A stretch of 64,000 nucleotides of DNA. Source: JAUCQB01 sp964586235. GTDB lineage: Bacteria; Planctomycetota; Phycisphaerae; UBA1845; PWPN01. The stretch is from positions 1 to 64,000 of the forward strand of contig CAZPIO010000009.1 of the NCBI GenBank assembly GCA_964586235.1. The letters run 5' to 3'. The position numbers and the translations under genes are program-made. Under the pieces are notes generated by a model, which worked only from the letters and a program-made list of their open reading frames with translations, did not search any database and had not been told where the DNA came from. Positions 8,447 to 18,349 of this stretch are shown here, in pieces (the first letter of the stretch is position 1; the number at the start of each line of letters is the position of its first letter).

Positions 8447-11400
8447 TCAATTCGCACAATTGGGATCCGCGGGGCTGTTTTCGCCGCTGTAGCATCGCTG
8501 GAGGATACCGAAGTCGGACTGATCAACGTCGCCGTCGTGATCGAGATCCGCCGCCACGTCCGTCGTGGATTGCGTGACTGTGAACGCCCCTGAGTCCACC
8601 ACGTTTGGACAACTCGGCGTGCTTACCACCAGAGCCCATACACCTGGAGTCGCGGCATAGAGGTCCAGAGCCAACACGCAAGTGAGACTCTGTCCGTCGG
8701 CCGCCACATTCACCTGATTCGCCACGATGTCAGCCTGACCTTCCCGCACCAGCTTCACCTGCGTGAAGCCAGCCGGGAAGCCTGAGCCATCGATGCGCAG
8801 GCTTGCCCGTTCGTCACTGCACCCCGCAGACGGCGCAATGGACGTGACAACCGGCGGAACGGTGCAGGCAGCGATTATCTGGCCTCCGGTCAGCTTGATG
8901 TCATCGAGAAGACGCCCGATGACAGTGTTCATCTGCGAACGGATCGTGATCCGGTCGAAGCCGCCTTTGTAGGCCCTCGACCGTACAATTGACCCGGCAC
9001 CACCCGACAGCAGCACCGTGTTACCATTTACCTTCATCGTCAGGACGTTCGGGTCCGCGGTGGTTTTCAGGACATTCGTGGATTGCCAGTACTGTCCGTC
9101 GAAGAACCACGGCTGTGCGTTCGGGGCATGGATTGCAGATGCCATTCCGAACGCCAGTACCGGCAGGACGGTGGCGGTGTTCGTGCCAGGTGCATGGACT
9201 TCGCCCTTTGATAGCTCAATGATAACGTCTGCGTACTCAAGGCTCCCTTGCAGGCAGGCGTTGTACGAGAGCGTGAGCGGAACGGCGTCGGTACCGACCA
9301 CCTCCAGTGCCCCTGTCAGCAAGGCCTGAAGATCGGGAACCAGGTCGTGAGAGATGGCGCATGAATCGCCGCTGCCGGCGCGGAGGTTATTGGGTAAGGA
9401 CGAAGGGCATGTGGAATTGATCCGATATCGGGCTGTGCCCAACACTGCAGGCCAGCGGGCAACGTAAGCGGGATCCGAGTAACCGGCGGCGTAGCTGTCC
9501 CAATTCTCAAGGAAGTTGATCGAGACGACCGAAGTTGCGGCCGCGGTCTGTTGCAGGTCAAGCGAGGCGAGGGGGGCGGCGGACTGCTGGGCTCCCGCCA
9601 TATCCCCGCATGCCGGCGGCACGTTCGGCCCGCTGAAACAGGCCTCAAACATCGCCATGTCGTCCAGATCCACATCGCCATCACCATCAAAGTCACTGGC
9701 GACCCTGGCGATGCCGTAGAATGCGGACGCTCCAACTTGAGCCAGAGAAGCGATCTCTGCGGCGGACAAGGTCCGGCCGGTCGCCAGGATATCGTCCATG
9801 TAGCCGATGAACGGCGCGTCCGCGGCCGAGCTTGCGTCTGCACCGATGCGAAGATCACCCGGCAGCAGGACGGGATCGCCGCGAGACACGTATCCATTGC
9901 CAACCGACACACCGTCCAGGTACAGATACACCCGGCCATCGTTGTATGTGACGGCCACATGGTGGTATTGCCCCGGACCAAGACTCAGAGAATTCGACGA
10001 AATCTCCATTCCCTTGCAGGTCAGTCGCAGGCCGGGAATCACCTGGCCGCTCGGGTCGAAATCGAACGCGAGCCCCATGGCCGCCGTACCCCACGCCGTA
10101 GCGGGCGTGCTGAAGATTCGGGCATATTCGCCCGTCGCGGAGTTGACCATCGCCGCAAGCGTGAAGTTCACACCCAGGTTTGATGCCCCCGGAACCATCA
10201 GCATGTTCGGCGTCGACGTGCCGTAGCCAAAGGCTGCCGAATGAGTCCCGAAGGCCGCGAAAACCGGATCGGTACTGATCCGCGTATCTCCCTGGAACGT
10301 TGGCTCCTGTGCTCCGTCAGCTACGAGCTTGTCGTGAGCAGCTTGACCGGTCTCTCGCTCGAAATCGTAGAGGACTGCCAGCACAGGCGCCGCAGCCTCG
10401 GCCCACAACTGCACACCATCACCGGGCATGAACGAATAGAGCGAGGTATCTTGCATGATGAACCGCAGTCGAATTGGATTGACGGTCGCAGGCAGCTCCG
10501 TCTGGGCGCCCCAGGTCACCACCTGGTCGAAATGGTCGCCTTGGATGACATCGCACTCAGCCTCGCTGTAGCCGGGCACGACGACGCCATTCGCCTTCAA
10601 CACCTCCACCTTGAGCGAGCCGCCGGTGGCCACCGCGCAGTTCACATGGAGTTGGCCGGAGGCGCCGTTAATTCGCTTCGTCGTGATCGTGCCGGGCGTC
10701 GCACCCGCGTCCAGTGAGGCAAAGCCGTCCTTGCGAAGTGTGGCCATGCCGATGGCCGCATGCCAAGCTGCCTCGTCGGCATGAGTCGAGTTAAACCCAC
10801 CGTAATACAGGCGCAGCGTGTCACCCTCGACCAGCGGCTGGATCGCAGTGAAGACCATCCCGTCATCCCAGGCCCCGGTCGGCCCGAGCGGCAGGATCGG
10901 CGGGCGATCCCCTTCCTGTCGTCGCCAGTGGGTGCCGTCGTGACTGGTGACGATTTCAGCGAAGATTGGGCCGTCGTCCGCGCCGCTCACCTGTCCGGTC
11001 ACACGGAAGACCCAAAGGAAACCCACATACATCGACTCGTAGACGAACCCGCACATACCGTAGAACTGGGTATTCTGCCCTGTGCCTGGTGGCACCCATC
11101 GATCGTCCCAAGAATCCGGGGCGAGAATCAGGTTGGTGCCGGACGGCCAGTCGTCGAAGTTGCTCGTCGCCCAGACTCCTGTCGAGCGGCGAGACACACC
11201 GTTGACCGTGGCAAACACTTTGGGAAAGCCCATGTACTTCTGCCGGAGCGGGTCCCAAGCGAACGTGCAATGGTCGCTGGCGGCCGGGCAGCGTGCGAGC
11301 GAATCCTCGGTCCAATGAATTCCATCCACCGAATACGCGCCGGAGAAAACACTCCAGGGGCCGCCACGCATGAGCTTGTAGGGTCGCTGAATGCCTGCGT

Positions 11401-11944
11401 CCCAGGGTGTGTGCATCACGGACGGACAGTTCCCCGGATCAATGAAGATGTTGTTGGCCTTCGAGCCGTTGAAAGAAATGATTCCGAGCTCGGGCTTAGT
11501 CCAGGTGATGCCGTCAACGCTGGTGGCATAATTGGCGTTAACTCGGTCGGCGCTCGGGAGGCTGAAGTTCAGGGAGTGATACCACATCCGATAGCCCGCG
11601 CCGGATTCATTCGGCAGGACGGTGCCGTAGATGTAGATGTTGGCACCCTCCCATGCCTTGTCCGCCACCATCACCGGATTGCCCGCGTACTTCTGGAAAG
11701 AATGGTATGTCCGCGCGACGCCTGTCGCGGACGCCACGGCATGATCGTCCACGAAGAGTTGCCAGGGCCCGGTAAGGTCGCTCAGGCCCACCGCAACTGC
11801 AGCGCATTCCTGCACCATTGCCAGCAGCAACGCGCATCCGATAACAGCCCTCATCCCCGGCCAGGTGACCCTTCGATACATCTTGGCACCCGAGATCCTC
11901 GGACGAGCCGGCCCGGCTACGACGCCGAGCCAGCTACCCATCAT
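8447..11944 (-). CDS. Secreted propeller / LamG / double-dockerin protein
   Basis: About 1165 residues. After a signal peptide (RAVIGCALLLAMVQECAAVA), the first 450 or so residues form a five-bladed-propeller domain like GH32/GH43-type proteins (LFVDDHAVAS, YRMWYHS, ATSVDGITWTKPELG, VTSHDGTHWRRQ). It is paralogous to the 35231-36778 product. Next is a LamG-like jelly roll (ending FIGYMDDILATGRTLSAAEI), a dockerin-like EF-hand (DFDGDGDVDLDDMAMFEAC), a second LamG/anchor-like region, an IPT/TIG-like domain (PPVVTSIAPSAGC) and a terminal EF-hand (DLDHDGDVDQSDFGILQRC) ending PNCAN. An internal dockerin followed by more domains is unusual and suggests fusion of two proteins. The start at 11944 has AAAGGCGGGA upstream; ATGs at 11881 and 11854 are alternatives. 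The open frame up to 12445 is not coding. Confidence 0.8.
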   Translation of the reverse strand: MMGSWLGVVAGPARPRISGAKMYRRVTWPGMRAVIGCALLLAMVQECAAVAVGLSDLTGPWQLFVDDHAVASATGVARTYHSFQKYAGNPVMVADKAWEGANIYIYGTVLPNESGAGYRMWYHSLNFSLPSADRVNANYATSVDGITWTKPELGIISFNGSKANNIFIDPGNCPSVMHTPWDAGIQRPYKLMRGGPWSVFSGAYSVDGIHWTEDSLARCPAASDHCTFAWDPLRQKYMGFPKVFATVNGVSRRSTGVWATSNFDDWPSGTNLILAPDSWDDRWVPPGTGQNTQFYGMCGFVYESMYVGFLWVFRVTGQVSGADDGPIFAEIVTSHDGTHWRRQEGDRPPILPLGPTGAWDDGMVFTAIQPLVEGDTLRLYYGGFNSTHADEAAWHAAIGMATLRKDGFASLDAGATPGTITTKRINGASGQLHVNCAVATGGSLKVEVLKANGVVVPGYSEAECDVIQGDHFDQVVTWGAQTELPATVNPIRLRFIMQDTSLYSFMPGDGVQLWAEAAAPVLAVLYDFERETGQAAHDKLVADGAQEPTFQGDTRISTDPVFAAFGTHSAAFGYGTSTPNMLMVPGASNLGVNFTLAAMVNSATGEYARIFSTPATAWGTAAMGLAFDFDPSGQVIPGLRLTCKGMEISSNSLSLGPGQYHHVAVTYNDGRVYLYLDGVSVGNGYVSRGDPVLLPGDLRIGADASSAADAPFIGYMDDILATGRTLSAAEIASLAQVGASAFYGIARVASDFDGDGDVDLDDMAMFEACFSGPNVPPACGDMAGAQQSAAPLASLDLQQTAAATSVVSINFLENWDSYAAGYSDPAYVARWPAVLGTARYRINSTCPSSLPNNLRAGSGDSCAISHDLVPDLQALLTGALEVVGTDAVPLTLSYNACLQGSLEYADVIIELSKGEVHAPGTNTATVLPVLAFGMASAIHAPNAQPWFFDGQYWQSTNVLKTTADPNVLTMKVNGNTVLLSGGAGSIVRSRAYKGGFDRITIRSQMNTVIGRLLDDIKLTGGQIIAACTVPPVVTSIAPSAGCSDERASLRIDGSGFPAGFTQVKLVREGQADIVANQVNVAADGQSLTCVLALDLYAATPGVWALVVSTPSCPNVVDSGAFTVTQSTTDVAADLDHDGDVDQSDFGILQRCYSGENSPADPNCAN

Positions 11945-12152
11945 ACCATTCCCGCCTTTCATTCCGGTCGGTTGCGACCCAGATCGCCTTGATTGCCCCG
12001 ACGGCCACTCGGAGAATCCGCCATAACGCATCCCGAGACGGTAGAGAATAGCGAGGCAACAGCGCATCAACAAACCGACGAGACCTTTGTCAGAGCCGGA
12101 CTTAAGCCGCAAACACATCGCTTCGCACAACTTGCAGAAAAGGGCCCGATCT

Positions 12153-12171
12153 AATACCGCCCTCTCCGTTC
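12153..12171 (+). repeat. Copy of tRNA-Ser 3' end (att-like direct repeat)
   Basis: Matches 8129-8147 at 18 of 19 bases (AATACCGCCCTCTCCGTTC versus AATCCCGCCCTCTCCGTTC), with 15 identical in a row. Duplication of a tRNA 3' end is the mark left by many tyrosine-integrase insertions. No integrase is present between the copies. Confidence 0.55.
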
Positions 12172-12362
12172 GTTTCGCTGGGCCAGTCAGAACCTTTCGC
12201 CCGGTTTGAGATTGCGAATCACGAGCCGCTGACCTTGCGAACGCCACCCCGCCCGAGCCGACACGGCCCGCAGGCAAGCACTCTCGAACACGACACCCCC
12301 ACGGCAGCCTCCAGGCAAGACGTCGAGATGGATCCCCCGTTCCGCGCAACCTCCTTTGAATA

Positions 12363-12397
12363 TAAAAAAAGGGGCATCTCGATCGAGGCGCCCCTTT
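12363..12397 (-). terminator. Intrinsic terminator of the PEP-CTERM gene
   Basis: On the minus strand AAGGGGC ... GCCCCTT with an inner CTCGATCGAG, followed by TTTTTATA. It begins about 45 bases after the stop at 12442. Confidence 0.85.
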
Positions 12398-12441
12398 GAT
12401 CAGTTCTTCATCTCTGTCGCCTCTTCCCCGGCGTCCTGACC

Positions 12442-13101
12442 TCAACAGGGCCGACGACGGCGAAGCAGCGGAAAACCTGCCAATAGCAGCAGCACGCTGG
12501 CTGGCTCGGGGGTCGTGTCGAACGTAATTGACCCAGGCAGGCCGAGGATCACCCCAGTCCCATTGTATGTTCCGATCAGATTCATAAGGGCCGGGAACAT
12601 GAACTGCACGCCATCGGCCAGCGGCGTCTGGGTGAAGCTCGTTGCGTCCAGCACAATCTGCTCGGCATCGATCACCAGGCCCTTGCCGGTGTTAAACACC
12701 TGGCCGGTGGTGAAGAAATTGGCATGCCGTGGAGGCAGCGGATCATCGTCACCCAACGCGTAGGAAGGCATGAATGACGGTGCCCCAGGCGGGTCGCTCT
12801 CCCCAGTCAGCATGAAGTGCCGGCTGTTGAGTGGGACGGTTCCCAACTGAGTGCCGAGATTGTAACTCACAGTGAAGTCACCGTCATCGACAATGCGGCC
12901 GGTCGCAACGTTGATCGTCCCCGGTGCCGCCCCCGTCAGCGAAACACTCATGTTACCCAGGCCTGTGCTGCCGCTGAACGACATGGCAGAGACGACGGTG
13001 TCGGCCGTGCCGACGTAGGGATCACTGAAGACATGTCCCAACGCCGGTGCCGTCATCAGAGCCGCCAGCGCCAAAGCCAAACCTGTCCGTGAGTACAGCA
13101 T
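12442..13101 (-). CDS. PEP-CTERM sorting domain protein
   Basis: 219-residue exported protein. The signal peptide MLYSRTGLALALAALMTAPALG leads to a beta-rich middle with no recognised domain. The C-terminus PEPASVLLLLAGFPLLRRRR has the PEP motif, a hydrophobic helix and a basic tail. By family knowledge such tails are recognised by an exosortase (EpsH/XrtA type), which cleaves the protein and passes it to the surface or matrix; no exosortase is in this window. AGGAGG lies 7-8 bases before the ATG, a strong ribosome site. The gene has its own terminator, so it is a single-gene unit. Confidence 0.88.
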   Translation of the reverse strand: MLYSRTGLALALAALMTAPALGHVFSDPYVGTADTVVSAMSFSGSTGLGNMSVSLTGAAPGTINVATGRIVDDGDFTVSYNLGTQLGTVPLNSRHFMLTGESDPPGAPSFMPSYALGDDDPLPPRHANFFTTGQVFNTGKGLVIDAEQIVLDATSFTQTPLADGVQFMFPALMNLIGTYNGTGVILGLPGSITFDTTPEPASVLLLLAGFPLLRRRRPC

Positions 13102-13673
13102 TTTCCCTGCCTCCTGCTAAAACTGACTAGACAGAACATCACCACCCTATCAAGAATCTGTTCGCAAGCTCTCGAAGAGAATTGGTGTCGCTTCTCCGCT
13201 CTCCGATGCTTCCGCGTACACCTCTACTTGGTATTCTATCTGAAATGCTTTTGGTGTCAAGGTCGATCACAAGGCAACGCTGGGATGCAGAGCGGATGGA
13301 CTTGCCGCAACGCGTGAGCGACCTCAAACGTGGGCCTGGCGCGGCAATCCATCGATAAGTCATTTCAGATGAAGATCTTATGTATTCGTCAGATCGTGAT
13401 CGTCTCCAGAGACGCAGTCATGCGATTTGCTTTTGAAGAACTTTATTCTATCTTAGCTTTATCCGGAAAAGCGAATTCGACGTGCATCCTCGTCCAGCAG
13501 TGACCGAACCGCGCATTTGAGGGCCGGGAGCTGCCCTGCCCGCGCAAGCGGCAAGCCATCAGCACCCAGCAGCCCCAGCTCTCAAACCCCTGCCCAGACC
13601 GCCCGTCCATGTCATCGGCAGGGGCAGCCGCGGGCAGGGGCACGGAGAGGCTGTCCCTCCCCTGTCGAATGGC
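13102..13673. other. AT-richer intergenic region
   Basis: 572 bases. It includes the PEP-CTERM gene's leader and an AT-rich patch around 13340-13460. CGTCAGATCGTGATC (13387-13401) matches 11 of 15 positions of the palindromic motif found before other secreted-protein genes. No coding region is supported. Confidence 0.4.
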
Positions 13674-14705
13674 TCAGCGGCAACACGACCCGCAGAGAGC
13701 GGCCACCTTGTCATCCGAGAAGGCGACGCTGAAGGTGCTGAGGCCGCAGTGGCTGCAGCGAAGGGGCTCCAGCTCTCGGCTCAAAGGGTTCCAGTAAATC
13801 GTCTTCATTCTTGCTGCCGAGCGGCGGAGCACGTGGCACTGGACGGCCAGGACGGGGCAGTCGAGGCGCACCATGGCCAGCGGGGCCAGATCCACCCGGC
13901 AGGCATAGCGTTCATCCAGTTCGACCAGCTTTCGGTGCAGCTCCAGTCGGACGGCCTTGACTTTGGCCTCTTTCCGGGCGGCATCCTCCTCGGCACCTCG
14001 TCGCGCCGAGCGCCTGCCGTCGCCACGGAGGAGGGCACTGTAATAACTCTGCAACCGCTTACGATCGCGCCCCAGCCGACCCTCCAAACGCTCCACGAAC
14101 GCATGGCTCTCACTCCGGATACGGGCCAGCGCGGCCCTGACAGCGGCCAGTTCCGTCGACGGATAATCGGCTGGCAGATCGGCCGGCTCGACGGGCTCGG
14201 CCAGCGCAGTGTTGGCATCCAGCAAATCGGGAAACGAGGCCTGCGCCCCCGAGGAGGCGTTCACACTCACTCGCACGACCTGCTGCCAGCGGTCGGCCGA
14301 GTCCAGCGTCGCCAGGAAGTACCACGTGTGGTACTCCGTTCGCGTCGGCTCGGACGTCTGCACGCGCACGCGCGCGTTCAACCAGGTGAAGGCCCGCGCC
14401 ACCGGCTCGGCCATGTCCGACCGCTTCAGGTATGCGGTGGGGATCTGCAGGGAGACAACCTGCGGTTCCGCTCGGACGAGCGGGTCGATACGGTCGAGGA
14501 AATCCGAAGACAGATTGATGGGCAGCGGGCCGCCGCTCCCGGCCGCCAGGGGCAATATCTCCAGGCAATGCAGGGTCTCGGCGACTTCCCGCGGCAACAG
14601 GGCCAGCCCCTCCTCAGCTCCGGCCGGCCAATCAACCTCCGCACCATGGCGCTGAAGCAGCCGGGAAGTGAACTCTCGCAGCCGGTCTTGGACGGGACCG
14701 CTCAT
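13674..14705 (-). CDS. Zinc-ribbon partner of the SNF2 helicase
   Basis: 343 residues, not assigned to a named family. The N-terminal half is mixed alpha/beta. The middle (about 190-270) is a long charged helix pair (RKRLQSYYSALLRGDGRRSARRG ... RLELHRKLVELDERY), probably coiled coil. The last 45 residues hold a zinc-ribbon-like cysteine pattern, CSHCG then CGSCC, next to a segment describing bound nucleic acid or protein contact only by analogy. It starts at 14705 with an ATGA overlap on the helicase stop, so the two are translated together. Pairing with a RapA/HepA-type SNF2 enzyme suggests a subunit that guides or regulates it. That function is inferred. Confidence 0.7.
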   Translation of the reverse strand: MSGPVQDRLREFTSRLLQRHGAEVDWPAGAEEGLALLPREVAETLHCLEILPLAAGSGGPLPINLSSDFLDRIDPLVRAEPQVVSLQIPTAYLKRSDMAEPVARAFTWLNARVRVQTSEPTRTEYHTWYFLATLDSADRWQQVVRVSVNASSGAQASFPDLLDANTALAEPVEPADLPADYPSTELAAVRAALARIRSESHAFVERLEGRLGRDRKRLQSYYSALLRGDGRRSARRGAEEDAARKEAKVKAVRLELHRKLVELDERYACRVDLAPLAMVRLDCPVLAVQCHVLRRSAARMKTIYWNPLSRELEPLRCSHCGLSTFSVAFSDDKVAALCGSCCR

Positions 14706-16675
14706 TCGTACTCATCTCCGAACAGCGCCTCTTCCAGCTTCTTCGTCTCCAGGTATTCCTCCTGGGCTGCCAGAAGGGAGTCACCCAGTTGCTCGAAGGC
14801 CAGGTCCAGATCGTCCGGGCTGCGGGACTTCAGCCAGAGGTCAAGCACAAGTGACTCGAACTCATCGCCGCCCTCCAGGTTGCCCAGGATCGAGCCGACC
14901 TCGCCGACCACCAGTTCGAACATGCGGATCTTGTCGTGGAGCAACCGCAGAATGCGATCCTCCAGCGAGCCGGCGGTGCACAAGTTGAAAATGAAGACCT
15001 CGCGGCTCTGGCCGATGCGGTGGATTCGTCCGACCCGCTGCTCGATCCGCATGGGGTTCCAGGGCAGGTCAAAGTTGATCAAGGTGTTAGCGAATTGGAG
15101 GTTGTGGCCTTCCCCGCCGATCTCCGAGCAAAGCATGACGGGCACCTCGTCGCGGAGCAGTCCGACGGCCTGGGCCTTCTCCGCGGCGGTCTGCCGACCT
15201 GTGAACACACTGAATCGGATGCCCGCGGCGGTCAGCACCTCGGCAAGCCGGTCCAGTGTTGCCATGAAGTTGGCGAATACCAGGGCCTTACCCTGGCGAT
15301 TCGCCCGCAGCAGTTCCACCAGCTTCGTCTCTTTGCTGCTGAGGCCAATCTGACCCGCTTTGTGGGCAAGCTCCAGGATCGGACCGACGCGATCGTCATG
15401 CTCGGCCATATCGGCCAGCGGCGCGGCCAAGGCGGCGGGATGGCTGCCAGCCGCCAGGAGCAGCGAGGTAATCCGCATCCGCGACAGCGGGGCTGGGCCG
15501 GCAGATGGCGGTTCCGGCCGCAAGCCGGAGAACAGGTCGGGCTCGGCCGCTTCATCGCTCGCAGCAGATTCAGAAAGCTGCTCTCCACTCGCCGCGGGAG
15601 GCTGAGCGCCGGGCCCGCAGGCTTGCGGCTCTCCCGGTTCACGGGTCAAGGGCTGCCCGGAAACCGCGCGCAAATGCTGCTCCCGGCTTCGCCATCGCAA
15701 GTAGGTATCCAGCAACTGGCAGAGCCTGGCTTCGCTTTCGTCTGGGCGAACGACAAATGTCTGAGCGTAGCGCGGCGGCAGGTTGATCGTTACCAGGCTC
15801 CGTGTGTTGCGGATCATCACCTCGCCGAGCAGTCCGCGCAGCCGCTCGCGGTTGCGGGGGTCGCGCGGGTTGCCCCGGCGGACGTAGTTCCTCTTGAAGT
15901 CGGTTTCCGTCTTGAGGTGCCCCGGCTCGAGCAGCGTCAGCAGGTTGTAGAGTTCCAGGAGGTCGTTCTGCACCGGCGTGGCCGTCAGCAGGAACATACG
16001 TCGTCGCTGAAGGGCATTGACCAGTTGCCAGTTGCGGGTGGTCCGGTTGCGACAGTGATGGGCCTCGTCAACGATGACCAAATCCCACGGGGAGGCCGTC
16101 ACGGCTTCGAGATGCCGCACGCTCTTGGCCAGTGACAAGGACGCCAGGACCCGATCCGTCTCCCGCCAGAAACCGGCCTTGATGCTCCGGCCGCTCTCGG
16201 CGGTGGCGAACTCCAGGCCAAACTTGGTCGTTAATTCCTCGCTCCACTGACTGACCAGCGCGGGCGGGACGAGAATCAGCACCCGCTTGATCATCCCGCG
16301 AAGCAGGTACTCTCGCAGCAGCAGGCAGGCCTCGATCGTCTTGCCCAGACCGACCTCATCCGCCAGCAACACGCCGCCACGAAAGTGCCGCAGCACCCGA
16401 CGGACCGTCTCGATTTGATGGGGCAGGTGCTCGACACCGTGTACACCCTCCAGACACAGCAGGTCCTCGAACCCACGCAGCAGGCGTAAACGGGCCTGCT
16501 CGACCCGCAGCCACAGCCCTTCCACGTCGGGGGCGCCGACCGATGAGCCATCCGGCGTCATCGGCGTCGCGCGAACAGTCACCGGGATTCTGCCAGCCGT
16601 TCGCCCCGCCGGCCGAAACGCATCCGACAGCGTGTCGATCCTCCACATGGCGAGCAGTCTACCAAGCGATCTCAC
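14702..16675 (-). CDS. RapA/HepA-like SNF2 family helicase
   Basis: 657 residues. The SF2 SNF2 motifs are complete: HLPHQIETVRRVL (Q-motif region), ADEVGLGKTIEA (Walker A, about residue 105), VDEAHHCRN (DEAH box), LTATPVQNDLLELYNLL (motif III), VFANFMATLDRLAEVL, and EQRVGRIHRIGQSREV (motif VI). Between the two RecA lobes is a low-complexity, Pro/Ala-rich linker (about 340-400). The group includes RapA, which recycles RNA polymerase, and DISARM-type DrmD helicases. No DrmA, DrmB, methylase or phospholipase gene is present, so this is not a standard DISARM locus. The GTG start at 16675 is uncertain; an ATG at 16648 (MWRIDTLSDAF) is an alternative. It is divergent from the AlbA_2 gene across 126 bases. 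Confidence 0.88.
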   Translation of the reverse strand: MRSLGRLLAMWRIDTLSDAFRPAGRTAGRIPVTVRATPMTPDGSSVGAPDVEGLWLRVEQARLRLLRGFEDLLCLEGVHGVEHLPHQIETVRRVLRHFRGGVLLADEVGLGKTIEACLLLREYLLRGMIKRVLILVPPALVSQWSEELTTKFGLEFATAESGRSIKAGFWRETDRVLASLSLAKSVRHLEAVTASPWDLVIVDEAHHCRNRTTRNWQLVNALQRRRMFLLTATPVQNDLLELYNLLTLLEPGHLKTETDFKRNYVRRGNPRDPRNRERLRGLLGEVMIRNTRSLVTINLPPRYAQTFVVRPDESEARLCQLLDTYLRWRSREQHLRAVSGQPLTREPGEPQACGPGAQPPAASGEQLSESAASDEAAEPDLFSGLRPEPPSAGPAPLSRMRITSLLLAAGSHPAALAAPLADMAEHDDRVGPILELAHKAGQIGLSSKETKLVELLRANRQGKALVFANFMATLDRLAEVLTAAGIRFSVFTGRQTAAEKAQAVGLLRDEVPVMLCSEIGGEGHNLQFANTLINFDLPWNPMRIEQRVGRIHRIGQSREVFIFNLCTAGSLEDRILRLLHDKIRMFELVVGEVGSILGNLEGGDEFESLVLDLWLKSRSPDDLDLAFEQLGDSLLAAQEEYLETKKLEEALFGDEYE

Positions 16676-16801
16676 TGACTTCGACCTCGCCTGCGGCTCG
16701 CAGGGGTAGCCGTCAACTACGGCCAGCGCCCCGAGCGCGCTTGCCCAGGAAAACCTGTTAACCTAAACTGACCTCGTTTCGAACGTTACGGAAGGGCCAA
16801 C

Positions 16802-18349
16802 ATGCCGGGCAGACGGTCGAGCAGAGCAGCCAAACCCAGGGCCTCGCGGCACGCGTTGCGGCGATCACATGCCTCCGCTTCCTCCGCGGCCGTTCGGATC
16901 CATGGTTCCCCGAACGCTCCGACCAACCTGAAGGACCTGCGTGCGGTTCTTGCCTTGGGCGAGGGACCGACGCTCGAGTTCAAGCGATCGACTGGCGAGC
17001 TCAAGGAGGGCCTGCAGACGATTTGTGCCTTCCTGAACGATTCCGGAGGCATGGTTCTCTTCGGCGTGCGATCGGATGGTCGTCCCGAGGGCCAGCAGGT
17101 ATCCCACAGCACCTTGCGAGATATCGCCCAGGCCCTCGAACGATTCGAACCCCCGGTGAGTCTTCGCCCGCAGCGCCTCCCGCTGAACTCCGGACGGGAG
17201 ATCATCATCCTTTGCGCGGAAGGAACGTCAGATGCGGTGCCCTTCACTTACGAAGGGCGTCCCTACGAGCGGGTTGCTGCCACTACCCGCAAGATGCCGC
17301 AGGTCAAGTACGAGAGGCTGCTCCTCGAACGCGGCCACGCCAAACGCCGATGGGAAAACCTTCCGGCAGAAGGTCTGGCACTCAACGATCTGGACCGCCG
17401 CGAGATTTTGCGGACCCGCGAACTGGCCATCCAGCAGAATCGAATCTCACCTGATACCGGCCGGAAAATCGGTGACATCCTTGACCGTCTCGGCCTTCGC
17501 CGCAACGGCATCCTCACCCAGGCGGCCCAGGTTCTTTATGGAACAGACTTCTTGGCGGATTATCCGCAATGTCTGCTGAAGATGGGCCGCTTTCGAGGGA
17601 CTGAGGTCACCGGCGAGATCGTGGACAATCGTCAGGAACACATGAACGCCTTCGCCATGGTCCGCGAGGGCATGGCGTTTCTGGAACGGACCATGCCGCT
17701 CGGGGCCCGCTTCCCGGAGGGGCAAATCTTCCGTGAAGACCGTTTTCCGGTTCCATTGGACGCGCTGCGGGAGATCCTGCTGAACGCCGTCATGCACCGG
17801 GACTACTCGTATTACGCCGGCTACGTCGCGATTGCCGTGTTCGATGACCAAATCGAGATCAGCAGTTACGGGCGTCTTCCTCCGGGCGTGACGTTGAAAC
17901 AGCTCTCCGGGCCGCATCTTTCCGAACTGCGGAACCCCTTTATTGCGGAGGCGTTTCATCGCACGGGTGCCGTCGAGGTCTGGGGGCGCGGCACAAACCG
18001 CGTCATTGCCGCATGCCGAGCCCACGGCGCCGCCCCGCCCGCGTTTGAAGAGCGACAGGGGTTCCTGGTGGTGACGTTCCGGGCCAACATCGCGGGAACT
18101 GCGCAAGTCGCCCCGGAAGTCACCCCGGAAGTCCGACTGCTCTCAGTCTTCAGAGGGGAGATGACGAGACAGGACCTCCAGCAGGTATTAGGGCTCAAAG
18201 ACGATGAGCATTTCCGTAAAGCGTACCTGTTGCCGGCCCTGAGGGCAGGGCTGATCGAGTACACCATCCCCGACAAGCCGAACAGTCGGCTGCAACGTTA
18301 CCGGGTCACGGCGAAAGGTCTGAGGGCTCTCGAGAAGAAGGACGCTTGA
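16802..18349 (+). CDS. AlbA_2 (Schlafen-like) / HATPase DNA-binding protein
   Basis: 515 residues. Residues about 40-165 are an AlbA_2 (Schlafen AlbA-like) domain with GPTLEFKRS and DSGGMVLFGVRSDG. Residues about 280-400 are a HATPase_c_4-type GHKL ATP-binding domain (LREILLNAVMHRDYSYY, VEVWGRGTNRVIAACRAHG). The C-terminus is a winged-helix-like region. The family is annotated as putative transcriptional regulator or ATP-dependent helicase-like proteins, and is often found in accessory and defence regions. The first 30 residues are Arg/Ala-rich. The ATG at 16802 has GGAAGG six bases upstream. The stop overlaps the start of the primase-helicase gene (TTGA), so they form an operon. It could act as a regulator or sensor for that gene; this is inference. 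Confidence 0.85.
   Translation: MPGRRSSRAAKPRASRHALRRSHASASSAAVRIHGSPNAPTNLKDLRAVLALGEGPTLEFKRSTGELKEGLQTICAFLNDSGGMVLFGVRSDGRPEGQQVSHSTLRDIAQALERFEPPVSLRPQRLPLNSGREIIILCAEGTSDAVPFTYEGRPYERVAATTRKMPQVKYERLLLERGHAKRRWENLPAEGLALNDLDRREILRTRELAIQQNRISPDTGRKIGDILDRLGLRRNGILTQAAQVLYGTDFLADYPQCLLKMGRFRGTEVTGEIVDNRQEHMNAFAMVREGMAFLERTMPLGARFPEGQIFREDRFPVPLDALREILLNAVMHRDYSYYAGYVAIAVFDDQIEISSYGRLPPGVTLKQLSGPHLSELRNPFIAEAFHRTGAVEVWGRGTNRVIAACRAHGAAPPAFEERQGFLVVTFRANIAGTAQVAPEVTPEVRLLSVFRGEMTRQDLQQVLGLKDDEHFRKAYLLPALRAGLIEYTIPDKPNSRLQRYRVTAKGLRALEKKDA

Larger units (their letters stand above)
11945..12441. other. Upstream region of the dockerin protein
   Basis: 497 bases between two minus-strand genes. 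It contains the copy of the tRNA-Ser 3' end (12153-12171) and the terminator of the PEP-CTERM gene (12363-12397). The open frame that crosses it in phase with the dockerin gene is Arg-rich and lacks a supported start. Confidence 0.5.

Noticed and set aside
11945..12445. Open N-terminal extension of the large dockerin gene
   Set aside because: It crosses the terminator of the previous gene, is Arg-rich, and a ribosome site supports 11944.
13674..16675. DISARM system
   Set aside because: Only an SNF2 helicase is present; DrmA, DrmB, DrmC and methylase genes are absent.
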